The notes: a model not told the origin generated them from the sequence alone. A DNA stretch of 64,000 nucleotides from Bradyrhizobium hereditatis (GCF_020329435.1 NZ_JAGKJK010000010.1:291239-355238), one strand, 5' to 3'. Positions 1 through 7,762 are shown, counted from the first letter of the stretch. Program-made: numbers and translations.

Positions 1-76
1 AGGTCAGCTGATGTAGCTCCGCGAGTGTATCCGCGATACCATCATCAGCTCCGTCAACCTGACAAATCCGATACAT
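1..76 (-). CDS. N-terminus of a probable GNAT-type acetyltransferase (runs off left edge)
   Basis: An open frame starts at the ATG at 76 and leaves the window at base 1. Only about 25 residues are visible, beginning MYRICQVDGADDG and containing DTLAELHQLT. This start resembles small GNAT N-acetyltransferases found in rhizobial prophages; that match is from memory and rests on a short stretch, so it is tentative. A purine-rich stretch (GGCGGACGGA) lies directly before the ATG. The gene reads in the same direction as the phage lysis genes and would be the last visible gene of that leftward run. No catalytic motif is within the window. Confidence 0.4.
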   Translation of the reverse strand, partial: MYRICQVDGADDGIADTLAELHQLT

Positions 77-126
77 TCCGTCCGCCTGAGTTCAAATTCG
101 TCGTCTGTGTCCGACACGCCGGCAGA

Positions 127-426
127 TTATTTGCCGAGCGTCGCCTTGATGCCGAGCCAGACGGCCCCGACAAAGCCCGTTGCGATCACGGTAATGACAG
201 CCTTGAAAGTGTAACTCTGTGCCTGCTCGACGCTTCTGCGCCAGCGCCTAAGGTGCTGAAAATCAGCGCGTACTTCTTTGCGGTCCTCGTCTATCCCGAA
301 CGAGACCAAGGTCATTTCAATTGCCTTGAGAACCACGGCATCGATATCTTCGTGACGAAGTCTTTGTTGTTCAGCAAGCGTTTCGATAACGATGGCTCTG
401 ATATCTGCAGCCTGCATGCCCGTCAT
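127..426 (-). CDS. small phage-type protein with C-terminal membrane helix
   Basis: This 99-residue protein has a charged, helical N-terminal two thirds rich in Glu, Arg and Leu (LAEQQRLRHEDIDAV) and one hydrophobic helix near residues 75-95 (AVITVIATGFVGAVWLGI). The first three bases of its ATG overlap the TGA of the upstream gene (423-426), so translation is probably coupled. I do not recognise the family. Position beside the lysis genes suggests a membrane-associated phage protein, perhaps a spanin- or holin-accessory type, but nothing in the sequence proves that. Confidence 0.6.
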   Translation of the reverse strand: MTGMQAADIRAIVIETLAEQQRLRHEDIDAVVLKAIEMTLVSFGIDEDRKEVRADFQHLRRWRRSVEQAQSYTFKAVITVIATGFVGAVWLGIKATLGK

Positions 427-800
427 CGCTTGATAATCCGTGCTACATTCTCGAAACTTCTTTTGGCGAAATAGAAGGACACTACGAGATTCGCGGTGAT
501 CGCCGCAAAACCCGCTAGCGGATCGGTCGAGCCCAGGCCGAGAACCTTGTCCCAGATCAGCAACTTTCCGAAATAGATCGCTACAAAATATCCCATCAGC
601 TTGTCGGGCTCATACCAGTGCCCGATCTCGGCAATGCGATACCGCATGATCGCATTGGCCTCCGACACCTGCGCTGCGATCTCGGCAGATGCGGTTTCGC
701 TCGCAATCCTTTCCGAGGTGTTACCCGCCGCGAGCTTGGCCTTGTAGCCATCGATCAGGCCCTTGATGACGGGACCGCCGATGAAACTGATGATGGTCAT
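423..800 (-). CDS. small multi-helix membrane protein of the prophage lysis region
   Basis: A 125-residue protein starts at the ATG at 800 (MTIISFIGGPVIKG). A longer frame reaches 938, but the 800 start overlaps the TGA of the preceding small gene as ATGA, which favours it. Three hydrophobic stretches are visible: near the N-terminus, around FVAIYFGKLLIWDKVLG, and around FAAITANLVVSFYFAK. The middle is a charged helical segment (SETASAEIAAQVSEANAIMRYRIAE). Tandem small membrane proteins next to an endolysin fit holin or antiholin roles, but no family is recognised. The function is inferred from position only. Confidence 0.6.
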   Translation of the reverse strand: MTIISFIGGPVIKGLIDGYKAKLAAGNTSERIASETASAEIAAQVSEANAIMRYRIAEIGHWYEPDKLMGYFVAIYFGKLLIWDKVLGLGSTDPLAGFAAITANLVVSFYFAKRSFENVARIIKR

Positions 801-964
801 CCACATTTGCGCGCCTCCAGCGTCACCCATATCGCGAATACGATCGCCAATCCTACGGCGCCAAACACACCAGGCCGGATGTGATAGAGCTGGCTCGCCA
901 TCCAGATCATCCATCCGCCGACGAGCACGGCCACCCACATCAGCAGGGCAAGTACGATCTTCAT
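797..964 (-). CDS. 55-residue two-helix membrane peptide, holin-like
   Basis: This short frame runs from the ATG at 964 to the TGA at 797-799 and encodes MKIVLALLMWVAVLVGGWMI followed by a polar turn and a second hydrophobic helix (VFGAVGLAIVFAIWV), ending ARKCG. It starts 1 base beyond the stop of the 76-residue gene upstream, and its stop overlaps the next ATG (ATGA at 797-800). This tight packing on both sides is the main support that it is real. Two short membrane helices and a charged tail are typical of class II holins, but sequence alone cannot assign that. Confidence 0.55.
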   Translation of the reverse strand: MKIVLALLMWVAVLVGGWMIWMASQLYHIRPGVFGAVGLAIVFAIWVTLEARKCG

Positions 965-965
965 C

Positions 966-1196
966 TCAGAGCGTCCGTCGGCGGCAGGCTTCGGTAATCA
1001 CGCCAGCCAGCGCAGCAAACGCCAGCACTTTGAATGCCGATTGGACGTCCATGGTCGATAGCTGTGTGAAATCGTAGTCAGAGAAGACGGCGATCAACCC
1101 GGCGCCGACGATCCCGATGACGTACTGAATACGCGCCCAAAGGATCGTCAGGGAATCCCTGAACCACGCCTTCATCTCGTTCCAGATGCTGATCAT
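966..1196 (-). CDS. phage small membrane protein, candidate holin
   Basis: A 76-residue protein has an amphipathic start (MISIWNEMKAWFRDSLTILW), a hydrophobic helix (YVIGIVGAGLIAVFSDYDF) and a second helix (AFKVLAFAALAGVITEACRR) with a basic tail. The ATG overlaps the stop of the endolysin gene (1193-1196), so the two are likely cotranslated. Size, two helices and the place immediately after an endolysin make this the best holin candidate of the three small membrane proteins here. Similar short proteins occur in Bradyrhizobium prophages (recall). Holin function itself is inferred. Confidence 0.6.
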   Translation of the reverse strand: MISIWNEMKAWFRDSLTILWARIQYVIGIVGAGLIAVFSDYDFTQLSTMDVQSAFKVLAFAALAGVITEACRRRTL

Positions 1197-1897
1197 GCTC
1201 TCCTCCTGAAAATCGCATTGAAAATGTTTGCGATGAATGCGCCGATGGAGCCTGGCGATGGATTGACGATCGAGGGTGAGACAGGTTTTTCGGTCGATAT
1301 CGGCCTATCCACAGTAAATGGGGTGATCGTTGCGCCCGTGAACGTGATGGTCGGGTCGAGCGTCATCATCGCCTTCAGCAAGCCGGCACAGCCAGGCTGG
1401 CTATCGACGACGTTTGGATCGTAAACACCATCGCGAACATACTTGCCGGACTGATACTGATCGGTGCCCGACCAGATGTAGGGTGACGGCCTCCCCCGCG
1501 CGGCGTATCCAAGCCCGTTGTATTGCTCGAGCTTGGCCAGCGTCCGGCCAATGCTCCACTCCTTGTTGCGGGCGGCATAAGGTGCGCAATTGACGAGAGC
1601 GTCAATCGCGGCCTCCTCCCATGATCTGAATGGGCCCCGACCGGCCGGCACGCGGACGGAAACCCTGTTCCAGGGATCGCCCTGCGCGAGCGACCTGCTC
1701 CAATCCTGCGAGCACTCGCGCTGATGGATGACGGCAATCACGGCCCACGGCACGCCCGTTTTGGCTGAAACGGCCTGGTAGCGAGCCTTCGCGTTTGAAG
1801 CGATTAGGTGGCGGGCGACGGAGGCAAAATTACGGGTCGGCTTGGCGTTAGCCCAGCGTTTCGCATTCGCCGCGGTGAGGGCGTTAAGGTCGGTCAT
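1193..1897 (-). CDS. phage endolysin, lysozyme-family (COG5526-like)
   Basis: This 234-residue protein probably cleaves peptidoglycan to release phage. The N-terminal 60 residues are helical, then comes a lysozyme-like segment with GVPWAVIAVIHQRECSQDW, where the Glu after the Arg is the likely catalytic acid. A signature stretch follows: KLEQYNGLGYAARGRPSPY, WSGTDQY and GKYVRDG. These motifs match the lysozyme family proteins of alphaproteobacterial prophages. The C-terminal 50 residues are a low-complexity Pro/Ser/Thr linker ending in a basic tail, which could bind the envelope. It is followed by candidate holin genes, as expected of a lysis cassette. It appears intact. Confidence 0.8.
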   Translation of the reverse strand: MTDLNALTAANAKRWANAKPTRNFASVARHLIASNAKARYQAVSAKTGVPWAVIAVIHQRECSQDWSRSLAQGDPWNRVSVRVPAGRGPFRSWEEAAIDALVNCAPYAARNKEWSIGRTLAKLEQYNGLGYAARGRPSPYIWSGTDQYQSGKYVRDGVYDPNVVDSQPGCAGLLKAMMTLDPTITFTGATITPFTVDRPISTEKPVSPSIVNPSPGSIGAFIANIFNAIFRRRA

Positions 1898-1936
1898 CTA
1901 TTGCTCGCAGGGGGAAGGAATAGTAAAGGAGTTTAT

Positions 1937-2137
1937 ATGCAGATGCTTCGAAGAATCCGCGCGAAGATGGGCCCGAGCCTACGGGAGTGGCTCGATGGCT
2001 TCAGTGCGCTGCTAGCGATAACGCTGTTTTTCTGCCTGGTTCAAGCAGCCCACGATGGAATCGTGAATCGGAACCGCGAGTTCGATTCGCAGCGCTGGTG
2101 GTATCCATTCTACAGATTGTTGTCGGAGTTTCAGTAG
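1937..2137 (+). CDS. 66-residue membrane protein on the opposite strand of the prophage (moron-like)
   Basis: The ATG at 1937 is preceded by a strong ribosome site (AAAGGAG, 5 bases upstream), which decides this start over a longer frame from 1808. The protein begins MQMLRRIRAKMGPSLREWLD, has one hydrophobic helix (FSALLAITLFFCLVQAA), and ends with an aromatic tail (WWYPFYRLLSEFQ). It is the only rightward gene among the leftward late phage genes, sitting between endolysin and tail fibre. Its stop abuts the stop of the tail-fibre gene (TAG then TCA at 2135-2140). Single reversed genes in prophages are often expressed from the lysogen. No function is recognised. Confidence 0.5.
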   Translation: MQMLRRIRAKMGPSLREWLDGFSALLAITLFFCLVQAAHDGIVNRNREFDSQRWWYPFYRLLSEFQ

Positions 2138-3112
2138 TCAGACAATGCGAATGACATAGTTGCAAATGATTGTTGGCTGCACGTTATTGTGTGCATTACC
2201 GCTACCGGCATTTGCATTTGTGATAGTAATTCCGGTGGTACTACTCCCGACCGAGCTGCCAGGCTGCATAACAGTTGCACCAACATTCGAAGTCACTGAA
2301 ATGTTTACTCCACCAACGGTGCCACTGTGAGTGTGTCCTGGGTCGCTCAGTGTGTTGGGGTGAGCGTGTGAAGCAAGTTGAGCAACTGTAAGCGTGTGAC
2401 TATCCGAACCGCCAGTTGCGCCCAAGCTCGTCGAGCTACCCCCAAAATAAGTCGAGGTCAGCCGCGATGCACTCGGTTCCTTCATCGCTGACACACGACC
2501 AGTCTTGTCTGGCAAATTGAATGTACTTGACCCGTCCCCTGGACCATAGGTGGTTCCAATAATTCCAAACAAAGCTGAGTAAGTCGTACGCGAAATCGCC
2601 TGCCCCATCGGAAAAGCGAACGCACTATTCGGCGTTGTCGGCCCCCAATAGTCTAACCCCGCCGCAAGCGGTACATTGTACGGATTTCCATAAAATCCGT
2701 GCAAGTAAAACGCAGCATCGGAGTTGTTATAGAGCGCCAGATACGGCGTTCCCTGGATCAGCGTTCCCGCCAGCAGTTCCGTTGCCGGCGCCGATCGCAG
2801 CGGCCGAGGCCCCAGCGAATCCACATTGAGCGTCACCGTCCCGCCGTTCGTCACATGCGGCGTGAAAGCCACGATCTGTCCATTAAGACGGGCAAGCGAT
2901 TCGAACGCCTCGTAGGACGTGACCGTATATGCGCTCGCCGTCCCGCCTGTGACGATCGCGCCTGCAATATCGTCGCGATGTTTCGCGATGGATGCCATCA
3001 TCGCACGCGCCGAGTCGTTCACGCTGGAGGGCGCTTGCCCTTCCTGCCAATTGATCGAAGGGTCGGCCGTCGCGTTGCTGGCCGCCGTCTGCGACCATTT
3101 GTAGAGCGTCAT
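2138..3112 (-). CDS. phage tail fibre with tail-collar domain
   Basis: This 324-residue protein is a receptor-binding or tail-tip protein. The N-terminus (WSQTAASNATADPSINWQEG) resembles the base-attachment region of rhizobial tail fibres. A collar-type domain lies around residues 160-215, with the pattern FPMGQAISRTTYSALFGIIG, then TTYGPGDGSSTFNLPD and TGRV. That pattern is diagnostic for the phage tail-collar family. The C-terminus is Gly/Ser/Thr rich and ends NNVQPTIICNYVIRIV, the usual end of collar fibres. GGAGG lies 6 bases before the ATG. The gene seems full length. No tail-assembly neighbours remain. Confidence 0.85.
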   Translation of the reverse strand: MTLYKWSQTAASNATADPSINWQEGQAPSSVNDSARAMMASIAKHRDDIAGAIVTGGTASAYTVTSYEAFESLARLNGQIVAFTPHVTNGGTVTLNVDSLGPRPLRSAPATELLAGTLIQGTPYLALYNNSDAAFYLHGFYGNPYNVPLAAGLDYWGPTTPNSAFAFPMGQAISRTTYSALFGIIGTTYGPGDGSSTFNLPDKTGRVSAMKEPSASRLTSTYFGGSSTSLGATGGSDSHTLTVAQLASHAHPNTLSDPGHTHSGTVGGVNISVTSNVGATVMQPGSSVGSSTTGITITNANAGSGNAHNNVQPTIICNYVIRIV

Positions 3113-3143
3113 ATTCGTCCTCCGTATCCGGCCAGGCGGCCGG

Positions 3144-3344
3144 CTATGCCTTGTCGTTCAGCTCAAGATATTGCGCGCAGGGGCATGCCGGCGCACGCGC
3201 GGTCAGGAGATTGCGGATCACGCCGGACGGAACGCCAGGGCTATCCTTCGCCACCGCTTCCACGCGTTCAGCGATAACTGCCTCTATGTCCGCTCTGATC
3301 TGCACAATACGCTCTTCAAGCGTCGGGTGGCGTGTTGCTTTCAT
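3144..3344 (-). CDS. small hypothetical prophage protein
   Basis: A 66-residue protein starts at the ATG at 3344 (MKATRHPTLEERIVQIRADI). An alternative in-frame ATG is at 3362 and a GAGG lies between the two, favouring 3344. The first 35 residues form a predicted amphipathic helix; the rest includes SGVIRNLLTARAPACPCAQY with two close cysteines. It overlaps the end of the upstream gene by 29 bases. I do not recognise a family. The overlap and shared direction suggest it belongs to the same transcription unit as the tail-fibre gene. Confidence 0.5.
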   Translation of the reverse strand: MKATRHPTLEERIVQIRADIEAVIAERVEAVAKDSPGVPSGVIRNLLTARAPACPCAQYLELNDKA

Positions 3345-3819
3345 CGGGTTTGGTTTCCTCATTTGGACCGGCCTCGTTCTTGAAGTGCGCCGCCAGCTTC
3401 CGCTTGGCGCTGGCTGCTTCGTTCTGCGCCCGCCGCAGCACGTTCTCGCGCCGTGCCTCGTGGGCTGCGACATAGACCTGCAGGTCATACGGCAGTGATT
3501 TGAAACGCTGCTTGTGATCGGCCGGCCAGGAGCGTGGCGGCTCTATTCCGGCAAGATCGCTGATTGCTTTGGCCGCGACGCCGCCGAGCGTCGGGTCGGC
3601 GAAACCGGCCGAGACATGCAGCCGCGATATCTCCTGAACCGCGAGCCAAAGCCGCTCGATGCCAAGCGGCGCGCAGTCCGCGACAAAACGCGCGACATGC
3701 GCCGGCGTTGCGGGACAAGGCAAGAGGCCGTTCAGTTCGCACCATTTTGCGAACATCGGCGCAGCGCGTAGCCGCGCCTGCGCCAGTGCGGCAAGCACCG
3801 GATTTACGGTGGGGCGCAT
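3316..3819 (-). CDS. prophage protein resembling an integrase core-binding (SAM-like) domain
   Basis: A 167-residue protein starts at MRPTVNPV (3819); a longer frame reaches 3846 but would overlap the gene before. Residues about 20-95 (FAKWCELNGLLPCPATPAHV, then FVADCAPLG and LHVSAGFADPTLGG) look like the helical core-binding domain of tyrosine recombinases, with the usual pattern of a fixed cropping of helices and a conserved HxxxGxxxP-like segment. The catalytic domain is absent; instead there is a basic, helical, Glu/Lys-rich tail. It could be a domain reused in a phage protein or a truncated integrase. The resemblance is by eye and modest. Confidence 0.45.
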   Translation of the reverse strand: MRPTVNPVLAALAQARLRAAPMFAKWCELNGLLPCPATPAHVARFVADCAPLGIERLWLAVQEISRLHVSAGFADPTLGGVAAKAISDLAGIEPPRSWPADHKQRFKSLPYDLQVYVAAHEARRENVLRRAQNEAASAKRKLAAHFKNEAGPNEETKPDESNTPPDA

Positions 3820-3827
3820 CGGGCGTT

Positions 3828-4094
3828 CTAGCGCCTCGCCTTGCACAGCGCTTGATGAACGCCGCCCATCTTCTTGCGCAAAGCCATCAGCTGCACGCGC
3901 CTGCGCAGGCTGTGGGGACTGGAGTCGATCTCGCCGCGCAGTTCGGCGTCGAATCTTTCGAGGGCCTCCGCGCGCTTCTGCAGTCCGTACAGCGCGAAGT
4001 TCTTCGCGATCTCCTCAGTCGTCATTGGCTCACCGTGGATCTTTTCAGCAGCAGATTCGGCGCGCTCGATAAAGTCGCGGTCATCGCTTGACAT
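3828..4094 (-). CDS. hypothetical helical prophage protein
   Basis: An 88-residue, highly charged protein. It starts MSSDDRDFIERAESAAEKIH and contains MTTEEIAKNFALYGLQKRAE, ending in a strongly basic segment (RRRVQLMALRKKMGG). No membrane helix, signal peptide or known motif is visible. The stop lies 8 bases before the ATG of the integrase-domain-like gene, so the two probably form an operon. Small helical proteins with this charge pattern are common near phage structural genes, but I cannot assign a role. Confidence 0.5.
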   Translation of the reverse strand: MSSDDRDFIERAESAAEKIHGEPMTTEEIAKNFALYGLQKRAEALERFDAELRGEIDSSPHSLRRRVQLMALRKKMGGVHQALCKARR

Positions 4095-4222
4095 TGATGG
4101 GCTCCCTTTTTGAACAGCGCACGCCGCTCTCCCGAGAGCTGGCCCGCGAGGTTACGGAAGCGATGGTCGGTTTCATGGATTTGCGTGCATAAACGTGCGG
4201 ACAACAGCCACGCGCGGGCATC

Positions 4223-5053
4223 CTAAGAACCTGATGCAGATTGGAGTTGGCTGGCGTACCTACCGCAAGCCGAAGAAAACCCAGGGCGGCAGCAATCTTT
4301 GCGTTGGCGAGTCGCTGCCGAAGGACACGCCTGCTGCGGTCGTGTCGGCTCTGCGGGATCAACGCCCGCCAGCGACGCTGCCCAGTCGCCAACGTCGCTG
4401 GGGAACGGATTTCGCTTGGCTAAAGATGCGGGGCTGGCCGTCGGGCCAGCAGCACTAAGCGCTGCTACCTGCGCCTGCTGTCCACTCGATTGATCAAGAT
4501 ATGCAAGATGTTCGTTGATAGCCGCAGGTGGAGCAGCCGTATAGCTCGGCAGCAATCCTGATGGAAAGCTCCCGGGATAGTCGAACTTCTTGCGAGCGGA
4601 GTTCAACTGTGCATCCGTGAAGAGATGATAGATGCGTCCAATTCCACGATCTGAAGCCGGCTCTCCGAACCGTCCCTGTTCGCGATATTGGATATTTGCT
4701 TCCCTACCGGTCCACGTTCTTCGGGCTTGGCAGATATGAACGATGCATCCGTGAAGAGACACTCCCCAGATGATCACGCCGTAGATATTCCTTGTTCTGA
4801 TAACCCCGCAGCAATCATTCTTCTTATCCCACACCACGAGTTCAGGTCTCTCAGATCCGTAACTAGCATCATGGCCGTAACGAGCTCGGCTAAAGCGAAT
4901 CTTTGCTTGCTTGATCGCGTCCGCCTCTGATTGAATTGGGCGATCACCCGGTGCGCAGACCTAATTTTTGCTGTAGGAGTATCCGGCCACCAACGCGACT
5001 AGCAACAGCGTCAGCGCAAGCAATACATATCGACCGCGAAACAATCTCTTCAT
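4223..5053 (-). pseudogene. membrane-anchored cargo protein interrupted by an in-frame amber codon
   Basis: From the ATG at 5053 the frame encodes a basic start and hydrophobic helix (MKRLFRGRYVLLALTLLLVA), then a TAG at 4961-4963. The same frame stays open past the stop and continues as a plausible mature protein: CAPGDRPIQSEADAIKQAKI, then DKKNDCCGVIRTRN and YGVIIWGVSLHG. The pair of cysteines and the preceding anchor look like a small exported protein. After about 4700 the frame reads into Pro/Ala-rich sequence ending at 4223, which may belong to something else; a further frameshift is possible. The last part shares a short pattern (SDVGDWAASLAG) with the 378-residue prophage protein at 5745-6881 (SDVADWPAALVG). 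No family is recognised. Confidence 0.4.
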
Positions 5054-5183
5054 GCTGATGTTTAGTCCTACGAGGCGGAATGGTGCGGCTGCCGTCTGGA
5101 TTATTCGCGAACAGTACCTAGGCTTTGCGCGCATGATTTCAGGATTTGTTGTGCAGACGCCTTGTCCTGCCTGCGTCACGTTC

Positions 5184-5705
5184 TCAGCGTCTGCCGGATT
5201 TTCTTGCGTGATAGAGCGCCACCGCATCCTTGATGTCGCCGGAGGTCGAGAGCTTGGCGCTGAGGGTTCGAAGATCTGCCTGCTGCCGTTCCGAGGGCGT
5301 ACGCGACGTGCCGGGCCGCACGACTGGCGGCAGCGGTCTTGCCGCAGCGGCATCCTTCGCCTTCATCATGATGCGGAATTTCGCGGCGTCGTCCTGCATC
5401 CCACGGAAGATGATCAGGCCGTCGCCGGGCGTTTCGATCTTGTCGGTAAACAGCTTGAAGCCGCTGCCGACGCCGAGCGAAGCAATCTTACTCTCGATCA
5501 ACCGCTTCGAGGATTGCGCCAGCGTCCGCTGCGATTCGCGGATACAGACCGCGAGCGTTCCGCGCTCGGCCTGGCAAGTCTCGACCAGGAGCTCGCCGAA
5601 GAAATGCGATTTACCCGAACCGCGCCCGCCGTAAACCCCCTTATAGCGCGAAGGCGCGAGCAGCGGCTCGAAAACGCCCGCCGTTAAAATTTTCAGAATG
5701 GCCAA
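5184..5705 (-). pseudogene. phage terminase large subunit N-terminus fused to an unrelated tail
   Basis: Residues 1-105 are a clear terminase large subunit start: the phage_terminase_3 pattern GVFEPLLAPSRYKGVYGGRG with Walker A GGRGSGKSH, then CIRESQRTLAQSSKRLIE and DGLIIFRGMQ. The next expected block, with the Walker B acidic pair and the nuclease domain (about 300 residues), is missing. At about base 5390 the frame passes into a different C-terminus (MMKAKDAAAARPLPP... SGDIKDAVALYHARKSGRR) that looks like the end of another phage protein. The simplest reading is an in-frame deletion that removed the packaging and head genes. The product cannot package DNA. It follows the 378-residue gene by 39 bases. 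Confidence 0.8.
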
Positions 5706-5744
5706 TGGCAGTCCTGTTCGATAAATAAGGTCGAGCGCGCAGCC

Positions 5745-6881
5745 CTAGCGACGGCCGGCCAACGCCCGAAGCAACCACGGCTGCGGCAGATCGTCGTCAT
5801 AGAACCCATTTTCCTGCGCCGCTTGCGACTCCGGACTCGTGCTGTCAATGCCTACGCGGGCGGCGATCCGGCCTGCAAGATCACCCGGCGTATCCGGGAA
5901 AGAAGCGTCGCTCGCGCCACCAAGGAAATTTCGACGATCGGGAGAACGAAACTGATTGGACGGCACTGCGGGCTCGCCTGTGTCCGATGCCGATGCCGGC
6001 GATTTGGCGCGGGCTTTGGAAAGGCCCACTAGAGCAGCCGGCCAGTCCGCGACATCGCTGCCAGACGAGCCGGGGCGATTCGAAAAACCGAAAACCGACG
6101 GCGGAAGGATCCATTGCGACATCGGTTTGTCGGTGAGGAGCCCGAGGATCGGTTGAGAGGACGATGCGGCTGGGTTAGGAATGCCGAGCGTAGAAAAGTT
6201 GCCATTTCTGGTGTCATCACGCGGCACGACACGACCGCTCAAAACGCGGATGTTCTGAGCATCCGAGCGACGAGCTGCCATCTCCCCGAAGTCGGACGCC
6301 AGTACACCGCCTAGTTCAAACGTAGAAGGTGGCGAATGGCTGACAGTCTTGCGGCTCAAGATTCGAACCGGGCTGGCGCCGGACACCTCGGACGTTTCGC
6401 TAACATGCAGCGGCGTCGCTCGCTGTTCCTCCTCAAACATAATGGGTAGAGCGGCATTATTTAATGCTCTGGGACTTACCACTCTGGGATCATCAATCGG
6501 ATCATTTGTACTTGGAGGAGGATGCACAATGCTATTTTTGCCTTCACTGTATCGTGCCGCCTCTTCAATTTGCTGCATCGTCTTGTTGATCAAGGCGATG
6601 ATAGAATCCATGATCAAACCAGGATCGTCGGCAAATTGCTTCGCGGCAATTACCCGGTCCTTAAATTTCTTCAAATCGTTGACCGTGGTATCAGCGTCAC
6701 GAAGTTCATCGTCACTTACAAGGGGCTTTCGCGTTCCAGCGTCCCAATAGGATCCTGGACCGTTCAAATAATAATCGATGACAGCGTTTGCGCGAGCCAT
6801 CATTTCAGCTCTCTCCGCCTCGGCCATCGTAATGGCTGAGGAATTCGGTGGCGGTAGAGGTTTTGTTTCGATAGTGGCCAT
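5745..6881 (-). CDS. hypothetical prophage protein with long disordered C-terminus
   Basis: A 378-residue protein starts at the ATG at 6881 (MATIETKPLPPPNSS), with GGAAG 7 bases upstream; a TTG at 6887 is the alternative. The first 130 residues are helical and charged (DADTTVNDLKKFKDRVIAAK) and contain a tidy domain around YYLNGPGSYWDAGTRKPLVS. The remainder is rich in Ser, Pro, Ala and Arg and is probably disordered. No motif is recognised. It lies between the small terminase-like gene and the terminase remnant, where rhizobial prophages carry poorly characterised proteins. AT content is higher in the N-terminal half than in neighbouring genes. Confidence 0.55.
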   Translation of the reverse strand: MATIETKPLPPPNSSAITMAEAERAEMMARANAVIDYYLNGPGSYWDAGTRKPLVSDDELRDADTTVNDLKKFKDRVIAAKQFADDPGLIMDSIIALINKTMQQIEEAARYSEGKNSIVHPPPSTNDPIDDPRVVSPRALNNAALPIMFEEEQRATPLHVSETSEVSGASPVRILSRKTVSHSPPSTFELGGVLASDFGEMAARRSDAQNIRVLSGRVVPRDDTRNGNFSTLGIPNPAASSSQPILGLLTDKPMSQWILPPSVFGFSNRPGSSGSDVADWPAALVGLSKARAKSPASASDTGEPAVPSNQFRSPDRRNFLGGASDASFPDTPGDLAGRIAARVGIDSTSPESQAAQENGFYDDDLPQPWLLRALAGRR

Positions 6882-6888
6882 GCTCAAA

Positions 6889-7262
6889 CTTCCGATCGTT
6901 GTAAATTATCGGTGCGGCGTCAGGGACAATAGAATCTAAGATAGAGAAGCAGAATTTGAGGTAGAGGAGCCTCGCGTCTGAACAGCAAGGCCGCCCTTGA
7001 CTGAGGTCTCTTAAAGAACGGTTCTCGACACACTGGCTTGTGTGGATCGGTAATTGTCCAGTCTGCTGCGCCGACGAAATAGCAACAGCTAAGTGCGCCG
7101 TCACATAGCGGGCACGCTTGGATTACTTCGATATATATTGAGGCCAATCGTCGACCCCAGCGAGCCCATCCTCGCTTGACCTGATTGGCGAAAATAAAGA
7201 TGAAGCGTGCCAGCGTGGTGCCTCGCTTCGCACCGGCATCAACGTGGCCTTCGACACGCAAT
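6889..7262 (-). pseudogene. decayed tandem copy of the secreted protein at 7289-7762
   Basis: Reading leftward, this stretch repeats the downstream two thirds of its neighbour. Both share a GCGAGGCA-ACGCTGGCACGCTT nucleotide core and the protein pattern LSCCYF (LGCCYF in the intact gene), followed by REPFFKRPQSRAALLF (VPIFKGGGPKGGLF). After LLF the homology moves to another frame (DARLLYLKFCFSILD, matching MGYLYLRFHFDQ), so a frameshift lies near 6970. No signal peptide remains because the copy begins just beyond the stop of the intact gene. The product would be non-functional. Confidence 0.65.
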
Positions 7263-7288
7263 TGGACTTCTCAGCGAGTCGCTTCCAT

Positions 7289-7762
7289 CTAAAGCACACT
7301 GTCGGATTGAGCCCTACTGGATGGACTAGCTTGATCGAAGTGGAATCGGAGATAAAGATAGCCCATGCGCTCGTTCTGAATGAACAAGCCGCCCTTGGGT
7401 CCTCCCCCTTTGAAGATCGGCACTCGGGACAACGGCTGACGTGCATCAATACCGATCTTGCTTTTGCCATTAGTGAAATAGCAGCAGCCAAGATCGTCGC
7501 CTTCCATGCTGACATCAGCAAACGCGGGCTCGCGAGAAATCTCCACGCGGACCGAGAATCCCAGCGATTCCATTTTCACCTGACATGCTTGCCCAAAGCG
7601 GCAATCAAGCGTGCCAGCGTCCTTGCCTCGCTCCGTGTCGGCGCCAAAGTCGACGCTGTAGTTCTGAGCAAGCGCTACGTCCGCCGATAAGAAAACGAAG
7701 AGCGCCGCTCCCGCTGCCAAGCGTAACGAATCTAAGCGTCTCTGCAGTGAGGCGGCGTTCAT
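7289..7762 (-). CDS. secreted hypothetical protein, probable prophage cargo
   Basis: A 157-residue protein with a signal peptide (LAAGAALFVFLSADVALAQN, probable cleavage after ALA). The mature part has four cysteines: LDCRFGQACQVKMES and DDLGCCYF, the latter adjacent, suggesting disulfide bonds in the periplasm. Beta-rich segments follow (GGLFIQNERMGYLYLRFHFD). No family is recognised. It lies between the small terminase-like gene and the 378-residue gene and has a degraded copy directly behind it. Such small exported proteins inside prophages often act on the host cell or on competing phages, but no evidence of function is visible. Confidence 0.6.
   Translation of the reverse strand: MNAASLQRRLDSLRLAAGAALFVFLSADVALAQNYSVDFGADTERGKDAGTLDCRFGQACQVKMESLGFSVRVEISREPAFADVSMEGDDLGCCYFTNGKSKIGIDARQPLSRVPIFKGGGPKGGLFIQNERMGYLYLRFHFDQASPSSRAQSDSVL

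Noticed and set aside
25..474. Long plus-strand frame at the left edge
   Set aside because: It mirrors the phage genes on the other strand, has no ribosome site and its product is unlike a folded protein.
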